Source: Isoetes taiwanensis
Lineage: Eukaryota > Streptophyta > Lycopodiopsida > Isoetales > Isoetaceae
Assembly (NCBI GenBank): GCA_021234155.1
Contig: JAJEKV010000509.1
Coordinates: 100,668 to 164,667, forward strand
DNA length: 64,000 nt
Direction of reading: 5' to 3'
The notes below the pieces were generated by a model. That model had not been told where the DNA came from. It was given only the letters and a program-made list of their open reading frames with translations, and ran no database searches. The position numbers and the translations under genes were made by a program. The stretch's first letter is position 1. Every line of letters starts with the position of its first letter. Positions 19,492 through 29,640 of the stretch are shown in pieces.

Positions 19492-21118
19492 ATGGGCGCA
19501 GGAGCGTCCCGATCAGAGGCGCTCGACAAAGTGGTCCTCATTACAGGCTGCTCTGATGGTGGAATAGGGCATGCCCTCGCTACGGCATTTGCCAAACAGG
19601 GATGCAAAGTCATAGCATCTGCTAGATCTCTGGCCTCTCTTAAATCTTTGTTAGATTTTCCTCATATTCATTGCATTAGCTTAGATGTTACCCTGGATTC
19701 TTCTATCAAAGAGGCTGTGGAAAGTATACTCAAGAAATATGGCAGACTCGATATCCTTGTGAATAATGCTGCCATGTCTTGTTATGGGCCTATAGCCGAG
19801 CTGCCTACAGATATTCTTGAAAAGGCTTTCCAGACAAATGTTCTTGGTAAGCTCTTTAAGAATCCAATGCAATTTCATAGATTAGAGTTTACTTCCTTCC
19901 AAAATGATTTATAGAAATTTACTTTTTTTCTCACTTAGCTGCATTGTTGTCATTTGTTCTTCTTAACCTCAGTGTTTTGTTTTATAGGGTGACTTGCCCA
20001 GTGTGTTTTCTACTTTTATGTCACTTTATATTACTATCGGAAGACAGATAGCAGCATCGCCATTTAGTCACTTACAAAATAATGAGGATAAATGCCTTGT
20101 AACATGAATAGCAAAAGGTCTGAAATTAGAAGGTTATAATAAAAAATCTAGCACTTGCAGCAAGTGACCAGGCATAAGGATTAAAAAGCTTATAAACCAG
20201 GTACCATGCTGTTGGCAATAATAGTTGCTCAAAAACAAAATCAATATGCAGGTGCTCTGAAATTAATTCAAGCTTCAGTCCCAGTCATGGTGGCTCAAGG
20301 CGGTGGAAAGATCGTAAATGTCGGTAGTGTTGGTGCTTATGTTTCCACTCCATGGGCAGGTGGATATGCTGCTTCGAAGTCTGCTTTACATGCTTTAACG
20401 GATTCCATGAGGTATGGTCTAGCTCGTCAGACCATTCTAGTAAATAGGACATCTTGGGCATGCATTTTTTTTGCAACCTGAAAATGAACTTATGTCTCCA
20501 CCATATAATTAGCTGGTCATCTATACTTCTTCTAACTTACATTCAACTTAAAGGAGATAAACGTCTTACTGCTGTTAGCTCAGAAACCTTGATAAGAAAA
20601 GTATAGGCACAGTTATAATTCTCTCTATGCAGCTGTAATTTCACTTTGTTATATAGGACATCTAAGAAGGGAAGTCCTCATGAACCTAGAAAGAACAACT
20701 AATTAACACTGTTTATTGCTTTAATTCTTGCTATTTGAAGTGCTTTACTAACAGAGTTATGGTTTATTCTAGAGTGGAGTTGAGACCTTTTAACATTGGG
20801 GTAATTCTTCTTGTACCTGGAGCCATCACTTCGAACTTTGCAAGTAATGCCCTGGATCTTTTTAGCAAGATTCAAACTTGGAAACTTTACAAACCTTTTG
20901 AGCAAGCCATACGTGCTCGTATAATGCTGTCTCAAGGTCCTACATCCACACCAGCAGATGATTTTGCAAAGAGGGCTGTTGAAGCAATTTTCCAAGAAAA
21001 TCCCCCTCAACATTTTGTTTATGGGTACAGGTCCTTGTATTTTTGTTTCATGTATTATTTGCCCATGTGGTTTCGGGATTTCAGCTTAGGGAGGACTGTG
21101 AAGGCTTTAGGAAGGTAA
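19492..21118 (+). CDS. Short-chain dehydrogenase/reductase, 1-acyl-dihydroxyacetone-phosphate reductase (Ayr1)-like
   Basis: Three exons join in frame: 19492-19846, 20252-20411 and 20773-21118, with GTAAGC/GTATGG donors and GCAG/CTAG acceptors, giving 286 residues, a normal length for the family. Residues 13-22 hold the nucleotide-binding VVLITGCSDGGIG. NNAAM (usually NNAG) follows, then the catalytic Ser region VNVGSVGAY and the catalytic YAASK. The PG after the active site is present (VPGAITSNF). Sequence style matches plant SDRs annotated as NADPH-dependent 1-acyldihydroxyacetone phosphate reductases, which reduce a lipid-precursor ketone at membranes. The C-terminal part YYLPMWFRDF may be membrane-associated. 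The N-terminus MGAGAS fits an N-myristoylation signal. No breaks are seen. A MITE lies upstream and a gag-only LTR element starts 124 bp downstream. Exact substrate is inferred. Confidence 0.9.
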
Positions 21119-21241
21119 CCTAGAGCAAAGATTTTTACTTGATTGATATGCACAAACAAGTAAAAGAAAAAGGGCAGATTCTATCACTGTTATCATTCAA
21201 GGTATATATGGCAATAAAAACATGTCTAGCATTGCAATTTC

Positions 21242-21468
21242 TGTTTAGAATATGTCCCTGATATGCACATGTGGCGATCTTGCTGACGTAGGCAGATCAA
21301 TGACGTGGCCCAAAGGGTGTGACTATTCCAAAAGTTGTGTCTCTCTGTACAGAGTCATGTCTATTAGCTTAGGTGTCTGTGTCTCTTCGTAGCTATATAA
21401 ACATGTAACTGCGGTGGGCAGAATTCCCAACCAATTCATATCAATAGATTCGTGCATAATTTTGGACA
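21242..21468 (+). repeat. 5' LTR
   Basis: 227 bp, TG..CA ends. It has a TATA-like CTATATAAA at about 21395. It contains TCTCTCTGTACAGAGT (near 21340), which is missing from the 3' LTR. Confidence 0.95.
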
Positions 21469-21483
21469 TGGTATCAGAGCCTC
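21469..21483 (+). other. Primer binding site
   Basis: TGGTATCAGAGCCTC directly adjoins the 5' LTR. The motif is the usual plant copia site complementary to the 3' end of initiator Met tRNA. Confidence 0.9.
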
Positions 21484-21610
21484 TTGTGGGCTGATCTTGA
21501 AGAAGAAAATCGATCATGGGCAGATTATTCTTGTGAGGAGCTGCTGCCGTGAATCTTGAATTGGCTTAGCCGCTAATTCTAGAAGTGTTAATTTGGTGTG
21601 AATTCAAGAG

Positions 21611-22387
21611 ATGGCAGCCAGTGTGATTGTTGAGAAGAAATCGATTGAGAGATTTAATGGAGAAGGGTTTTATATCTGGAAGATAAGAATGAGATCTCTC
21701 TTTCGTCAAAGAGACCTGTGGAATATCGTGGAAGGTATTGAGAAGAAGCCTGCAACTGCAGATGATGCCGCAAAGTGGCAAATTCGTGATAATAAAGCAT
21801 ATGATCTGATTGTGGAAGCTTTAGGCAATCAGCAAGTACTGCATGTGAGTAGCAAGGATTCGTCTTATGATGCTTGGAAAACATTAATGGATATCTATGA
21901 ATCAAAAGAGGAATCCATGAAAGTGTTCTTGCGCCAAGAATTTAGAAGCTTTCACATTGAAGAAGATGAGAAGATTGGAGAAGCAGTGTGCAGATTCAAG
22001 ACTCTTGTGCAACAATTGGCTGCTGTAGGAGATCAAGTGGATTCCAAGGATCAAGTGGCTACGCTCATAAATAGTTTACCAGATTCGTTTGGGCAGCTTG
22101 AGGTAACTCTGAGTAATCTTGATAATCTAACCCCTGACCAGGTAATAGCTTCTATTATGAAAGAAGAAATGCGTCAAAAGAAGAAGGGGAAGGTATCATT
22201 AGATCTGAAGGAAAAGGCATTTCTGGCAATGAACAAACAAAAGAAGAAACTAAGTCCAGACGAATTGAAGAAAATGCGCCAGTGCTTTAAGTGTGGAGCC
22301 AAAGGCCATTATGTGAAGGATTGTCCAAAGAATTCTGAGCATGAGCATGAAGAGCAAGCAAATTGTATCGGTGATAAATTCTTTTAG
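21611..22387 (+). CDS. Gag polyprotein with CCHC zinc knuckle
   Basis: 258 residues starting at ATG 21611. The N-terminal half is the UBN2-type copia gag: FNGEGFYIWKIRMRSLF, AWKTLMDIYES, LRQEFRSFHIEE, INSLPDSF. A basic linker (KKKGKVS, NKQKKKLS) leads to a single CCHC knuckle CFKCGAKGHYVKDC at about residues 226-239. It would form the nucleocapsid shell around element RNA. No break is visible and the stop at 22387 is followed directly by repeated GTGGGAG motifs, not by pol. Confidence 0.94.
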   Translation: MAASVIVEKKSIERFNGEGFYIWKIRMRSLFRQRDLWNIVEGIEKKPATADDAAKWQIRDNKAYDLIVEALGNQQVLHVSSKDSSYDAWKTLMDIYESKEESMKVFLRQEFRSFHIEEDEKIGEAVCRFKTLVQQLAAVGDQVDSKDQVATLINSLPDSFGQLEVTLSNLDNLTPDQVIASIMKEEMRQKKKGKVSLDLKEKAFLAMNKQKKKLSPDELKKMRQCFKCGAKGHYVKDCPKNSEHEHEEQANCIGDKFF

Positions 22388-22519
22388 ATCCAGTGGGAGC
22401 AATATTTCAAGTGGGAGCAGTGTTTGAAACTTCAGTGGGAGTAGTGTGCGGTTGTATCTGTGAAGAATGATGTGCATACAGTGACATGAAGAATGATGTG
22501 CATACAGTGACAGTGGGAG

Positions 22520-22730
22520 TGTTTAGAATATGTCCCTGATATGCACATGTGGCGATCTTGCTGACGTAGGCAGATCAATGACGTGGCCCAAAGGGTGTGA
22601 CTATTCCAAAAGTTGTGCATGTCTATTAGCTTAGGTGTCTGTGTCTCTTCGTAGCTATATAAACATGTAACTGAGGTGGGCAGAATTCCCAACCAATTCA
22701 TATCAATAGATTCGTGCATAATTTTGGACA
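22520..22730 (+). repeat. 3' LTR
   Basis: 211 bp, same ends as the 5' LTR. It lacks the 16-bp TCTCTCTGTACAGAGT block. A 28-bp tandem duplication (GAAGAATGATGTGCATACAG units near 22460-22515) lies just before it. Confidence 0.95.
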
Positions 22731-22925
22731 ATTTCAGAGTGTTGAAGCATAGACGTATACTTTTAACTCGTCTCCTTATTGATATAAACAATAGTATTAT
22801 GAAGATGCCTGCCATCTAAAATCTTTGCTGGTCTGAAACGTTATGCGGATCTGCGATCCTTAATTTGATCTGATTCTCGTCGGACAACTTATAGGAAGCA
22901 AAGGAATAATTAGTATGTTTAGACA

Positions 22926-23009
22926 GCATAATTGGTGGGGATTTGTGTGTTGCCAAGTGTTTACTGCATAATTGGTGGGGATTTGTGTGTTGCCAAGTGT
23001 TTACTGCAT
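22926..23009. repeat. 40-bp direct tandem duplication
   Basis: Two units starting GCATAATTGGTGGGGATTTG at 22926 and 22966 are identical across their length. Confidence 0.9.
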
Positions 23010-25030
23010 GGTAGAAATAGGGTTAAAGACGAACCCTTATATGCGAACCCCATTTCTGCAGGTGTGGTTCTTTTGATTCGTCGATCTATAAATTATAGCG
23101 GTGTTGTAATCTATTTTCAACAATTTGTTATTTTGCAGACCGTAAAGGCGAAACCATGGCCGGCCGGAGTAAGCATGGCCGTGGCCATGTCCCAATCATC
23201 CGCCCAAAGTATGGATCAATATAATTTTCTCTTATGAGTACTAGTTATGGTGCCAGCAACATTATTAAGGTCTAATTAATTATCTGCTTCTATGCTTCTA
23301 TTTAAATAAATTGTACTGACTACTATCTATCTATATTCTTCCACAAACTAAAAATCTGTAATGATAAGGCAACAATATGCCTGCTTCTATGCTTCTATTT
23401 AAGCAAATTTTACAGAGTACAATATAGACTTCTACTATCCAAGGGCAAACAGACCTAATGGGAGCCAGTAACTATTGACTATAATCATTTGGGGTGTATT
23501 TAAAGTCTTTGTGACCATTAGATGTTCGCATATCTTGCGGCATATTCCCTCTCATGGCCTGACAGCCCTCAATGCAGGTCAAGATAGCGTCAAATCCCTG
23601 ATTTTTGACTTACCCCTCACAAATAAACTATTCCATGGTTTGGGGTGCACTACAGCAGCATACCAACGCCGTATATACCGCCAGGAGGTTTCGTGCCTGC
23701 CAAGGAAACAGATCTTGCCATAAGATCTTGCCATAAGATCTTGCCTACAAGAAAACAGATCTTGCCACAAGAAAACAGATCTTGCCTACAAGTCCAGCCT
23801 GATGGAACCGAAACCTTATGCTTGAATCCTAACACATAAATCCTAACACAACCTAACACAGCCGAACACAGCCTAACACAACATGCTCCATGGCTCAGCG
23901 GCAAATCTGCCAGAATTAACAAGGTCGTGCCTTAACAGAGCTTTTCTGAAAACCCCAACATGCAACTGCGGTAGGCGCCTAGCCGTCTCCACGAGACCCC
24001 TTTGCGGCCTTTGTAGACGATTTATCCCTTTGCAGACTCACACTATGCCCTTGGAGCGTGGCTCCCAGCAGAAGCCTAGCCGCCGTCACAAAAAACTCAA
24101 GAATAGGCTGAAATTGAAGCTGGAGCCATGGCTTCCGGCAGCCATCTGCTTCCAACACCTGCACATGCCGAAAATAGAACAAAACAAAATATGCTTCCGT
24201 TTCAAATCCAGCATGCCAGCGTCAGCATTATACGTATTCGAATACGATCATGCTGAAAAACCTTCATAAATCATAGGGCATAAATATACCCTTTCTGATT
24301 TCGGGCACATTATAGACTTCCGCTGTAAAGGCAACAACACCTTCAAAGATATGCTTGAAATGCTTCAATTCTTAAAAGCAAATGTTCAATGTTTTTACTG
24401 TTAAGATGTGTAATAGAATTACTATTGCTCTACGATCACCGGATCTTGTTCAGTCTATCGCCTTTCTATTTTGCAACTACTATACTATGTCCATGGGCAT
24501 ATCCATAGTCCTACTCAATTTGTCATCTTGCTATGCTTAGTTTGTGACCAAAAAGCCCAAGTAGCTTTGATGGTACACATCTTAAGTATGGTCTTCCAAT
24601 GGCATCAAAGAATTCCTACCGCGAATAGGAACAACCACAATGGATACAACTATCTTGTACTTCATTATAAGTACACATATATTTGCAAACCGCTTTTGCA
24701 TACAATTCTTGTCTGATTCACTCCCTATCTTTTTAGACAGAATTATTATCATGGCCCATACTTTGGGTTAGGATCGTCCCCATAGTAATTGATTTGACTG
24801 GATAAATATACCTAAACCACCTAAATACAAAAAGTTCTTGATGGTGCAAGTGCAAGTTCACCTTGAAAAATGTTGTTCTCAAGATGACATAAGAGCAAAG
24901 ATGTTGGCTATATACAGATAAATTGTAAATGCAGAACTATAGAAAGTCTTGCCAGGTTACACAATGCAGCCAACAAAAAACTAATGAGACAGACCTAGAG
25001 CTTCAAACGCATGATATTTATTAGGACCCT
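23010..25030. other. Intergenic spacer with small simple repeats
   Basis: No gene recognised. At about 23707-23790 the motif AGATCTTGCC recurs five times with varying spacers, and at 23825-23885 CCTAACACA recurs. A GC-rich open frame at 23883-24269 has no recognisable domain. Confidence 0.5.
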
Positions 25031-25035
25031 GAAGA

Positions 25036-25490
25036 GAGCCATGGAGCCAGTTATAGTTTCAGTAGTAAGGAACGGTGTGCATCCACCGCCCTTAAATACA
25101 AACCCAAGTCGAAAAATGACAATGAAAATAAGGATCTGAAATCCTGTACTTGAATTCTGAACTTCTCTCTGATTTCTGAATATGCCGGGTAGCTGGGAAA
25201 TACATGGTCTTCACTTTCTATGCAGTTCATATTACAACCCTTGGCTGCCATGCATTCGGCTATCAGGAGAGGACCACATGCCTGTGTTGGCCAGCTGGAC
25301 CAACGCTTCTGATTTGTTCTCTGGCCAATTAGCTTCTGTCACACCCCATCTGCCAGCCCAATTCATCATATCTCGATACCATCCTTGTTGTTCTGAATTT
25401 ACCATTGCTGTATGAGATAGTCTGTCCGGTGCTTGCTCTTTCAGTCTGTTTACAAAATTAATGGCTTGGAATAAAGCCTCCACTTCTAAA
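25036..25490 (-). mobile_element. LINE C-terminal fragment (zinc-binding end)
   Basis: Minus-strand frames read ALVQLANTGMWSS and, after a frame change, a degraded zinc-binding end CNMNCIESEDHVFPSYPAYS, then EIREKFR. This is the usual C-x2-C..E.H.LF.CP.Y..+R ending of plant LINE ORF2. It is short and broken, with no RT blocks. Confidence 0.6.
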
Positions 25491-25574
25491 GGGAGTAGAC
25501 CAGTCTCAGCAAGCAGAATAGTAAAAAACTCTAATTTAATAAAAAACGAATGGCTAGGATTTCTCCTCCCCCCT

Positions 25575-26085
25575 TTGATCTAATGGTGGAGATTGGTTAC
25601 ATTGCCGCTACAATCCGTTGAGGTTCGACTCTCTCACCTCCTGGCTACTTGGGGAGGGTTATGTCATGGGGCGAGTCATTTTTTCTCCAAGTGTTCAGAC
25701 GGGATGCAAGGCAACAGTTAGAGATTTCGTCCTCCGCGCCATGGTCCGGAGGGGTTACATGGAGCATCCGGCACTTTGGCATTTCTATAATGGCTGCCTA
25801 GAGAGGGTTGCAGAAATGTAGCCCACACTAGAGATTTCTTCCTCCAGGTCATAGCTGTGGGGTAATCCAATACTTTATAAAGGTTGCCTAGGAACAGTTG
25901 CAAAAATGGAACCCACACTTAACAATTCCTCCCCCAAGCCATGAGGGAGGTTCATGAGAAACTTGGTGGTGTTCGGCACCATTGTCAAACATGGAACCCA
26001 CACTTAACAATCCGTCCTTCAAGACATGGTTGAAGAAGGGTAATGAGAAACTTGGTGGTATCCGGCTCGTCATTGTCATGTGGTC
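25575..26085 (+). repeat. SINE-like head with decayed tandem copies
   Basis: TGGTGGAGATTGG (25584-25596) resembles a polymerase III A box and GGTTCGACTCT (25622-25632) a B box, at tRNA-like spacing. Downstream, related units recur: GAGATTTCGTCCTCC / GAGATTTCTTCCTCC / AACAATTCCTCCCCC / AACAATCCGTCCTTC, each followed by a CATGG-type block and by GGAACCCACACTTAAC or GAGAAACTTGGTGGT. The head-plus-units layout suggests a tRNA-derived SINE with internal tandem repeats. There is no coding content. Confidence 0.5.
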
Positions 26086-26800
26086 TTGTGTTCATTCATG
26101 CCTGTCATATTGGTTGACTCCTTCATTTTAGTATCTTGGCTGGTCCACAACTGGTTGGATCGCTCTTTTGTCTCGGTTGATTAGCTCTCTATCTAACTTG
26201 GTAGTGTCGTGTGTTCATCTCGCCGTTGTTGTGTGGTGCCATGTTGTCTCACTCGTATTGTGTTGGTTGGCTTCTCTATTTTGGCCAGCTTTAGTGTTGT
26301 CATTCTGGTCCTTCGTGTGGTGTCATATTAGTTTGCTGGTACATGTTGATTGGCTCCTCCATTTTAGCACATCTCTTGTCTTGGTTTTAGTGCTCCTTGG
26401 GTTAGTCCACGACTAGTTGGCTCTTTCCTTTGGTTTGATTAGTTGGTTGCACCCAACTTAATGGTATTGTGTGTTCGGCTCGTTGTTGTCGTATGCTATC
26501 ATATTGGCTCCTTCGATGCCGTGTTGGTTGACTCCTCCGTTTTGGTGTCTTGCCTGGTCCTCCTTGGGTTGGTGACAGACTGGTTAGCTCTTTCCTTCTG
26601 CTCGATTAATTGACCCTCCACCCCCCTCTTGGTTGTGCCATCTTGGCCCACCGGTGTCGTAATAGTTGGTTCCTCTGTTTTGGTATCTAGTCCTCATTGG
26701 TTAGCCACAACTGGTTGGCTCTTTTATTCATCTTGATTAATTGGCTCCCCACCCAGCTTGGTGGTGCCATATGTTTGGCTCACTATTGTCGTGCAATGGG
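26086..26800. repeat. Degenerate tandem array, GTTGGCTC-rich
   Basis: Units built on GATTAATTGGCTC, then ACTTGGTGGTGTCGTGTGTT, then GGCTCGTTGTTGTCG, then GTTGGCTCCTCCGTTTTGG, then CTGGTCCTCCTTGGGTT. Related unit starts fall near 26178, 26436, 26604 and 26734, so the period varies (130-260 bp). A further partial unit lies at about 27310-27440. It looks like an old satellite-like expansion. Confidence 0.55.
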
Positions 26801-28138
26801 GATTCATATTATACTGGCCATATAACACTACAGAGTGACCTTTAGGAGGTTTAGTTTTTACGTAAACATACTTATACATCATACACAAGGGTTTTTGTGC
26901 ATTTCATACCATATAAAGTTGTGAGGGGGAAGTTGGCAGGAGGAGAATAAATTATACATGTATAGGAAAGCTCTTTTGATCTGTGGATGCGAAGACAGAT
27001 TATTGGATTTGGGTTTCTACATTGTTAAATATATTTTCTAGTACATTTAAAATAAGTATTTATATGGGATGGATATATTTGCGACTAACAAAAATGCTTG
27101 TACAAGTGTGGCTTTTACAAAATGCTTGTACAATGTAACACCTTATGGGAGGGGGTTTTCTACAAGGAAAAGTGTATATAGGGGGGTTTCTTCTGACCCT
27201 GTGCATCTAGATGACATATCCCCTATAGCTTAGATGCATCCTCTAGGTTGTCGTATGGATCGTTTTGTTGCTCCAATATACACAAACCAATGCTCCCATA
27301 TTAAACTCTTGGATCTGTGTTGCCCGACTTGGTGATGTCATGTGTTTGGCTCGCTTCATGTGGTGTAGTGTTGGTTGGTTGGCCCCTCTGTTTTGGTCAC
27401 CTCTGGTTTCTTGACTAGTCCTTCTTGGGTTAATCATGACCCTTCCCAATTTGATGGAGGGATGTCGTACTTCAGAGTTTAAAAATGTTTTCCTCCTTCC
27501 AATTCGTGTCAAACAACTATACTTCCTCCAAATTGTATAATTCTAAAACTGCCACATTCCTCCATCCATCCCTTTTGTGTAAGGGAGGTATGTCATACTA
27601 GTAAAATTGACTCTTCCTTATAATCTTCATATCAAACTGCCACATTAGCCATCCAAAAACGAGATGTTACACTAGCATAATTTGCTATGGACTCTGTTTG
27701 ATCAAGAGCGATGGGACAATCAACTCTTTCAAATAGTGTAATCATGATGTCAAACTACCAAATCAACCATCCCAAAGGAATCACATGACATCCTAACATA
27801 ATTGACTACTGTGAGATATGCTTGTTTGCTTGACGGGACAAGTAACCAAGTTTAGATTTCATTTCATGTTGATTAGCTATACTACTACTATTATGAATTG
27901 AATAGCATTGAAATATTTTAACATCATTAACGACTTCTGGAGCCTTATGACTAACGGTTACATGGTGTGTGAGGTTCATTGCTCATGTCATACTATTATG
28001 TGGAGGTTCATTGCTCCTGTCATATTTTATGCTTTTATTTGGTGGGGGGTAAATCAACCCTAGTTTAAGAATACCGACTTTTACAAGAGTGGGGATTCTC
28101 TGTTTTTTCTTTTTGCTTTTTTTTTTATGGCCTATTAT
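26801..28138. other. Spacer with further decayed tandem units
   Basis: No gene. Between 27440 and 27800, units with CAAACTGCCACAT / CAAACTACCAAAT and a CATCC(A/C)-rich block recur about three times. The rest is AT-rich and unrecognised. Confidence 0.45.
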
Positions 28139-28940
28139 CATTTCATAAGATAAGATATTTTAACGTCGACGAGAAGCTCGACGAGCTTATAGGACGTACC
28201 TGCAAAGGGCGGAGCCCAAATTGAAACTCGAGGACTAAGCCCCATCACAAGAGCAAAAAGTTACAAACAAATATGAGGAGTGGAGTCATACAAAAGTAAT
28301 CCATGGATCAGGGGCCACTGATCCCTATTGTTAGCTTGTCCTCCTCTATACACTGCCCACATCCGTTGCAGATGAGCTTCACGTACCCAACATAGTTCCT
28401 CTTCTATCTGCAGAGTTGTTCTGGGGGGAGATCCTCTTCGACATTTGTATGGACATGCCTACCCTGTCCACCTGGTGCGACACTATGGCAGGTCCCGCCT
28501 TAGCACAGTGCTTCATATGTCGTTGTAATTCATACTCAAATGGATGTACTGAAGCATCACTAGTTTCCACACACTGACCAATAGATTCGGGAACCAAGGC
28601 CTGTAGCAACTGTAATCGTTGTGTCCATCTCTCAATAGGCACAGTCATAGATGTGGTCGTCATCCCTCTCGTATCTGGTCTCGGAGTGGAGACGAAAAAC
28701 ATTGGACTTGCTGGTATACTTTTTGAAGCCAATTCCAAGAGGTCGTTGCAGACCAGAAAGAGAAGGTGGTAGATCCATTGGGGCGCCAGAATTAGCTTGC
28801 ACCTGGCTATGGAGCTGTACACTATATCGGCCACTTGTAGGATGGGGGACCTTCTGCATGAGCAATGACTTGGAAGGCTTTTTCCTAGCCATCCATACAC
28901 CAAATCTCGCCTTATCATGGGCCCTTTCGTTCATGGTGAA
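28139..28940 (-). mobile_element. Unidentified retroelement ORF fragment with a LINE-like 3' tail
   Basis: The minus-strand frame from an ATG at 28934 reads MNERAHDKARFGVWMARKK, then YSVQLHSQVQ and PMDLPPSLSGLQRPLG. This is homologous to the plus-strand frame at 61774 (MTERASNKERFGVRMAREKK) and the similarity continues at DNA level for about 250 bp. At its far end (28139-28200), the reversed sequence CCTATAAGCTCGTCGAGC, then GTCGACGTTAAAAT and short ATCTT units, resembles the LINE tails at 1-110 and 48434. It may be the ORF1 of an internally deleted LINE. No enzymatic domain is visible. Confidence 0.45.
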
Positions 28941-29640
28941 CTTTATGTGGACTAGGGACTCTCAATGCTCCTTCGCGCACATTTGGGGAACAAAATTAGG
29001 GCAGGACAGAAAAGTTGCATGATGCGCATTTTAAATGTCTAGATTCAGAATCGGGGACTCCAAAATGTCCTTCCTGCAACTTTCGTGCAATTGGGCAAAA
29101 GCCTAATAGGCAAAACCCTAGTGCGCAAAACCCCCAAACCCCTAATGGGTTTCTTCCTGATTCTATCTCCTTTGCGACCTACGCGACGTTGGATGATCTT
29201 AGACGCTAATTAATGGCATTAACGGGGCGTTCCCAGGCAATAGAGCTAGAAGGAGCCGGGAGCTACGGGCATTGGATGCTGAGCTGGGATGGAAAAGGAG
29301 AATAAAAATTAAGCCCATACAATGCCAGTATTCTAAAATATGTCGTAATAAGAAATTGTTTCTTTTTAAAGGTGGTTAGGCTTATTTATGCCAATTTGCG
29401 GGGACTCTCTATCAATGACGAGGTCATGCTTAAGAAATGCCAAAAGAGGCCATTGACCAAATGAAAAAGTACTAGTAAGATATTCATAGTATTCTATTCT
29501 CCACGTCAGAACAAAAAAATGTCAAGCCGGAAAACCAACTGTTGCTTCAGGAGGCGAACATGCATTTGACTCAATTGAACATGTGTTTTGACTGGAAAAG
29601 TTAAGACTTAGAAAAGTACGCCCTTCAGTTCCAAAACATA

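Larger units (their letters stand above)
21242..22730 (+). mobile_element. Non-autonomous Ty1/copia-type LTR element with gag only (TR-GAG type)
   Basis: The 5' LTR (21242-21468, 227 bp) and 3' LTR (22520-22730, 211 bp) both start TGTTTAGAATATG and end TTTTGGACA. The 5-bp duplication ATTTC flanks the element (21237-21241, 22731-22735). The primer site TGGTATCAGAGCC directly follows the 5' LTR and fits initiator methionine tRNA. A purine-rich CAGTGGGAG precedes the 3' LTR. The only gene is gag; protease, integrase and reverse transcriptase are absent. LTRs are almost identical apart from a 16-bp indel and about one substitution, so the insertion looks recent; it would need enzymes supplied by a relative. 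Confidence 0.95.

Noticed and set aside
23150-23220. Small frame MAGRSKHGRGHVPIIRPKYG
   Set aside because: Only 22 codons with no splice partner or family match; not supported as a gene.
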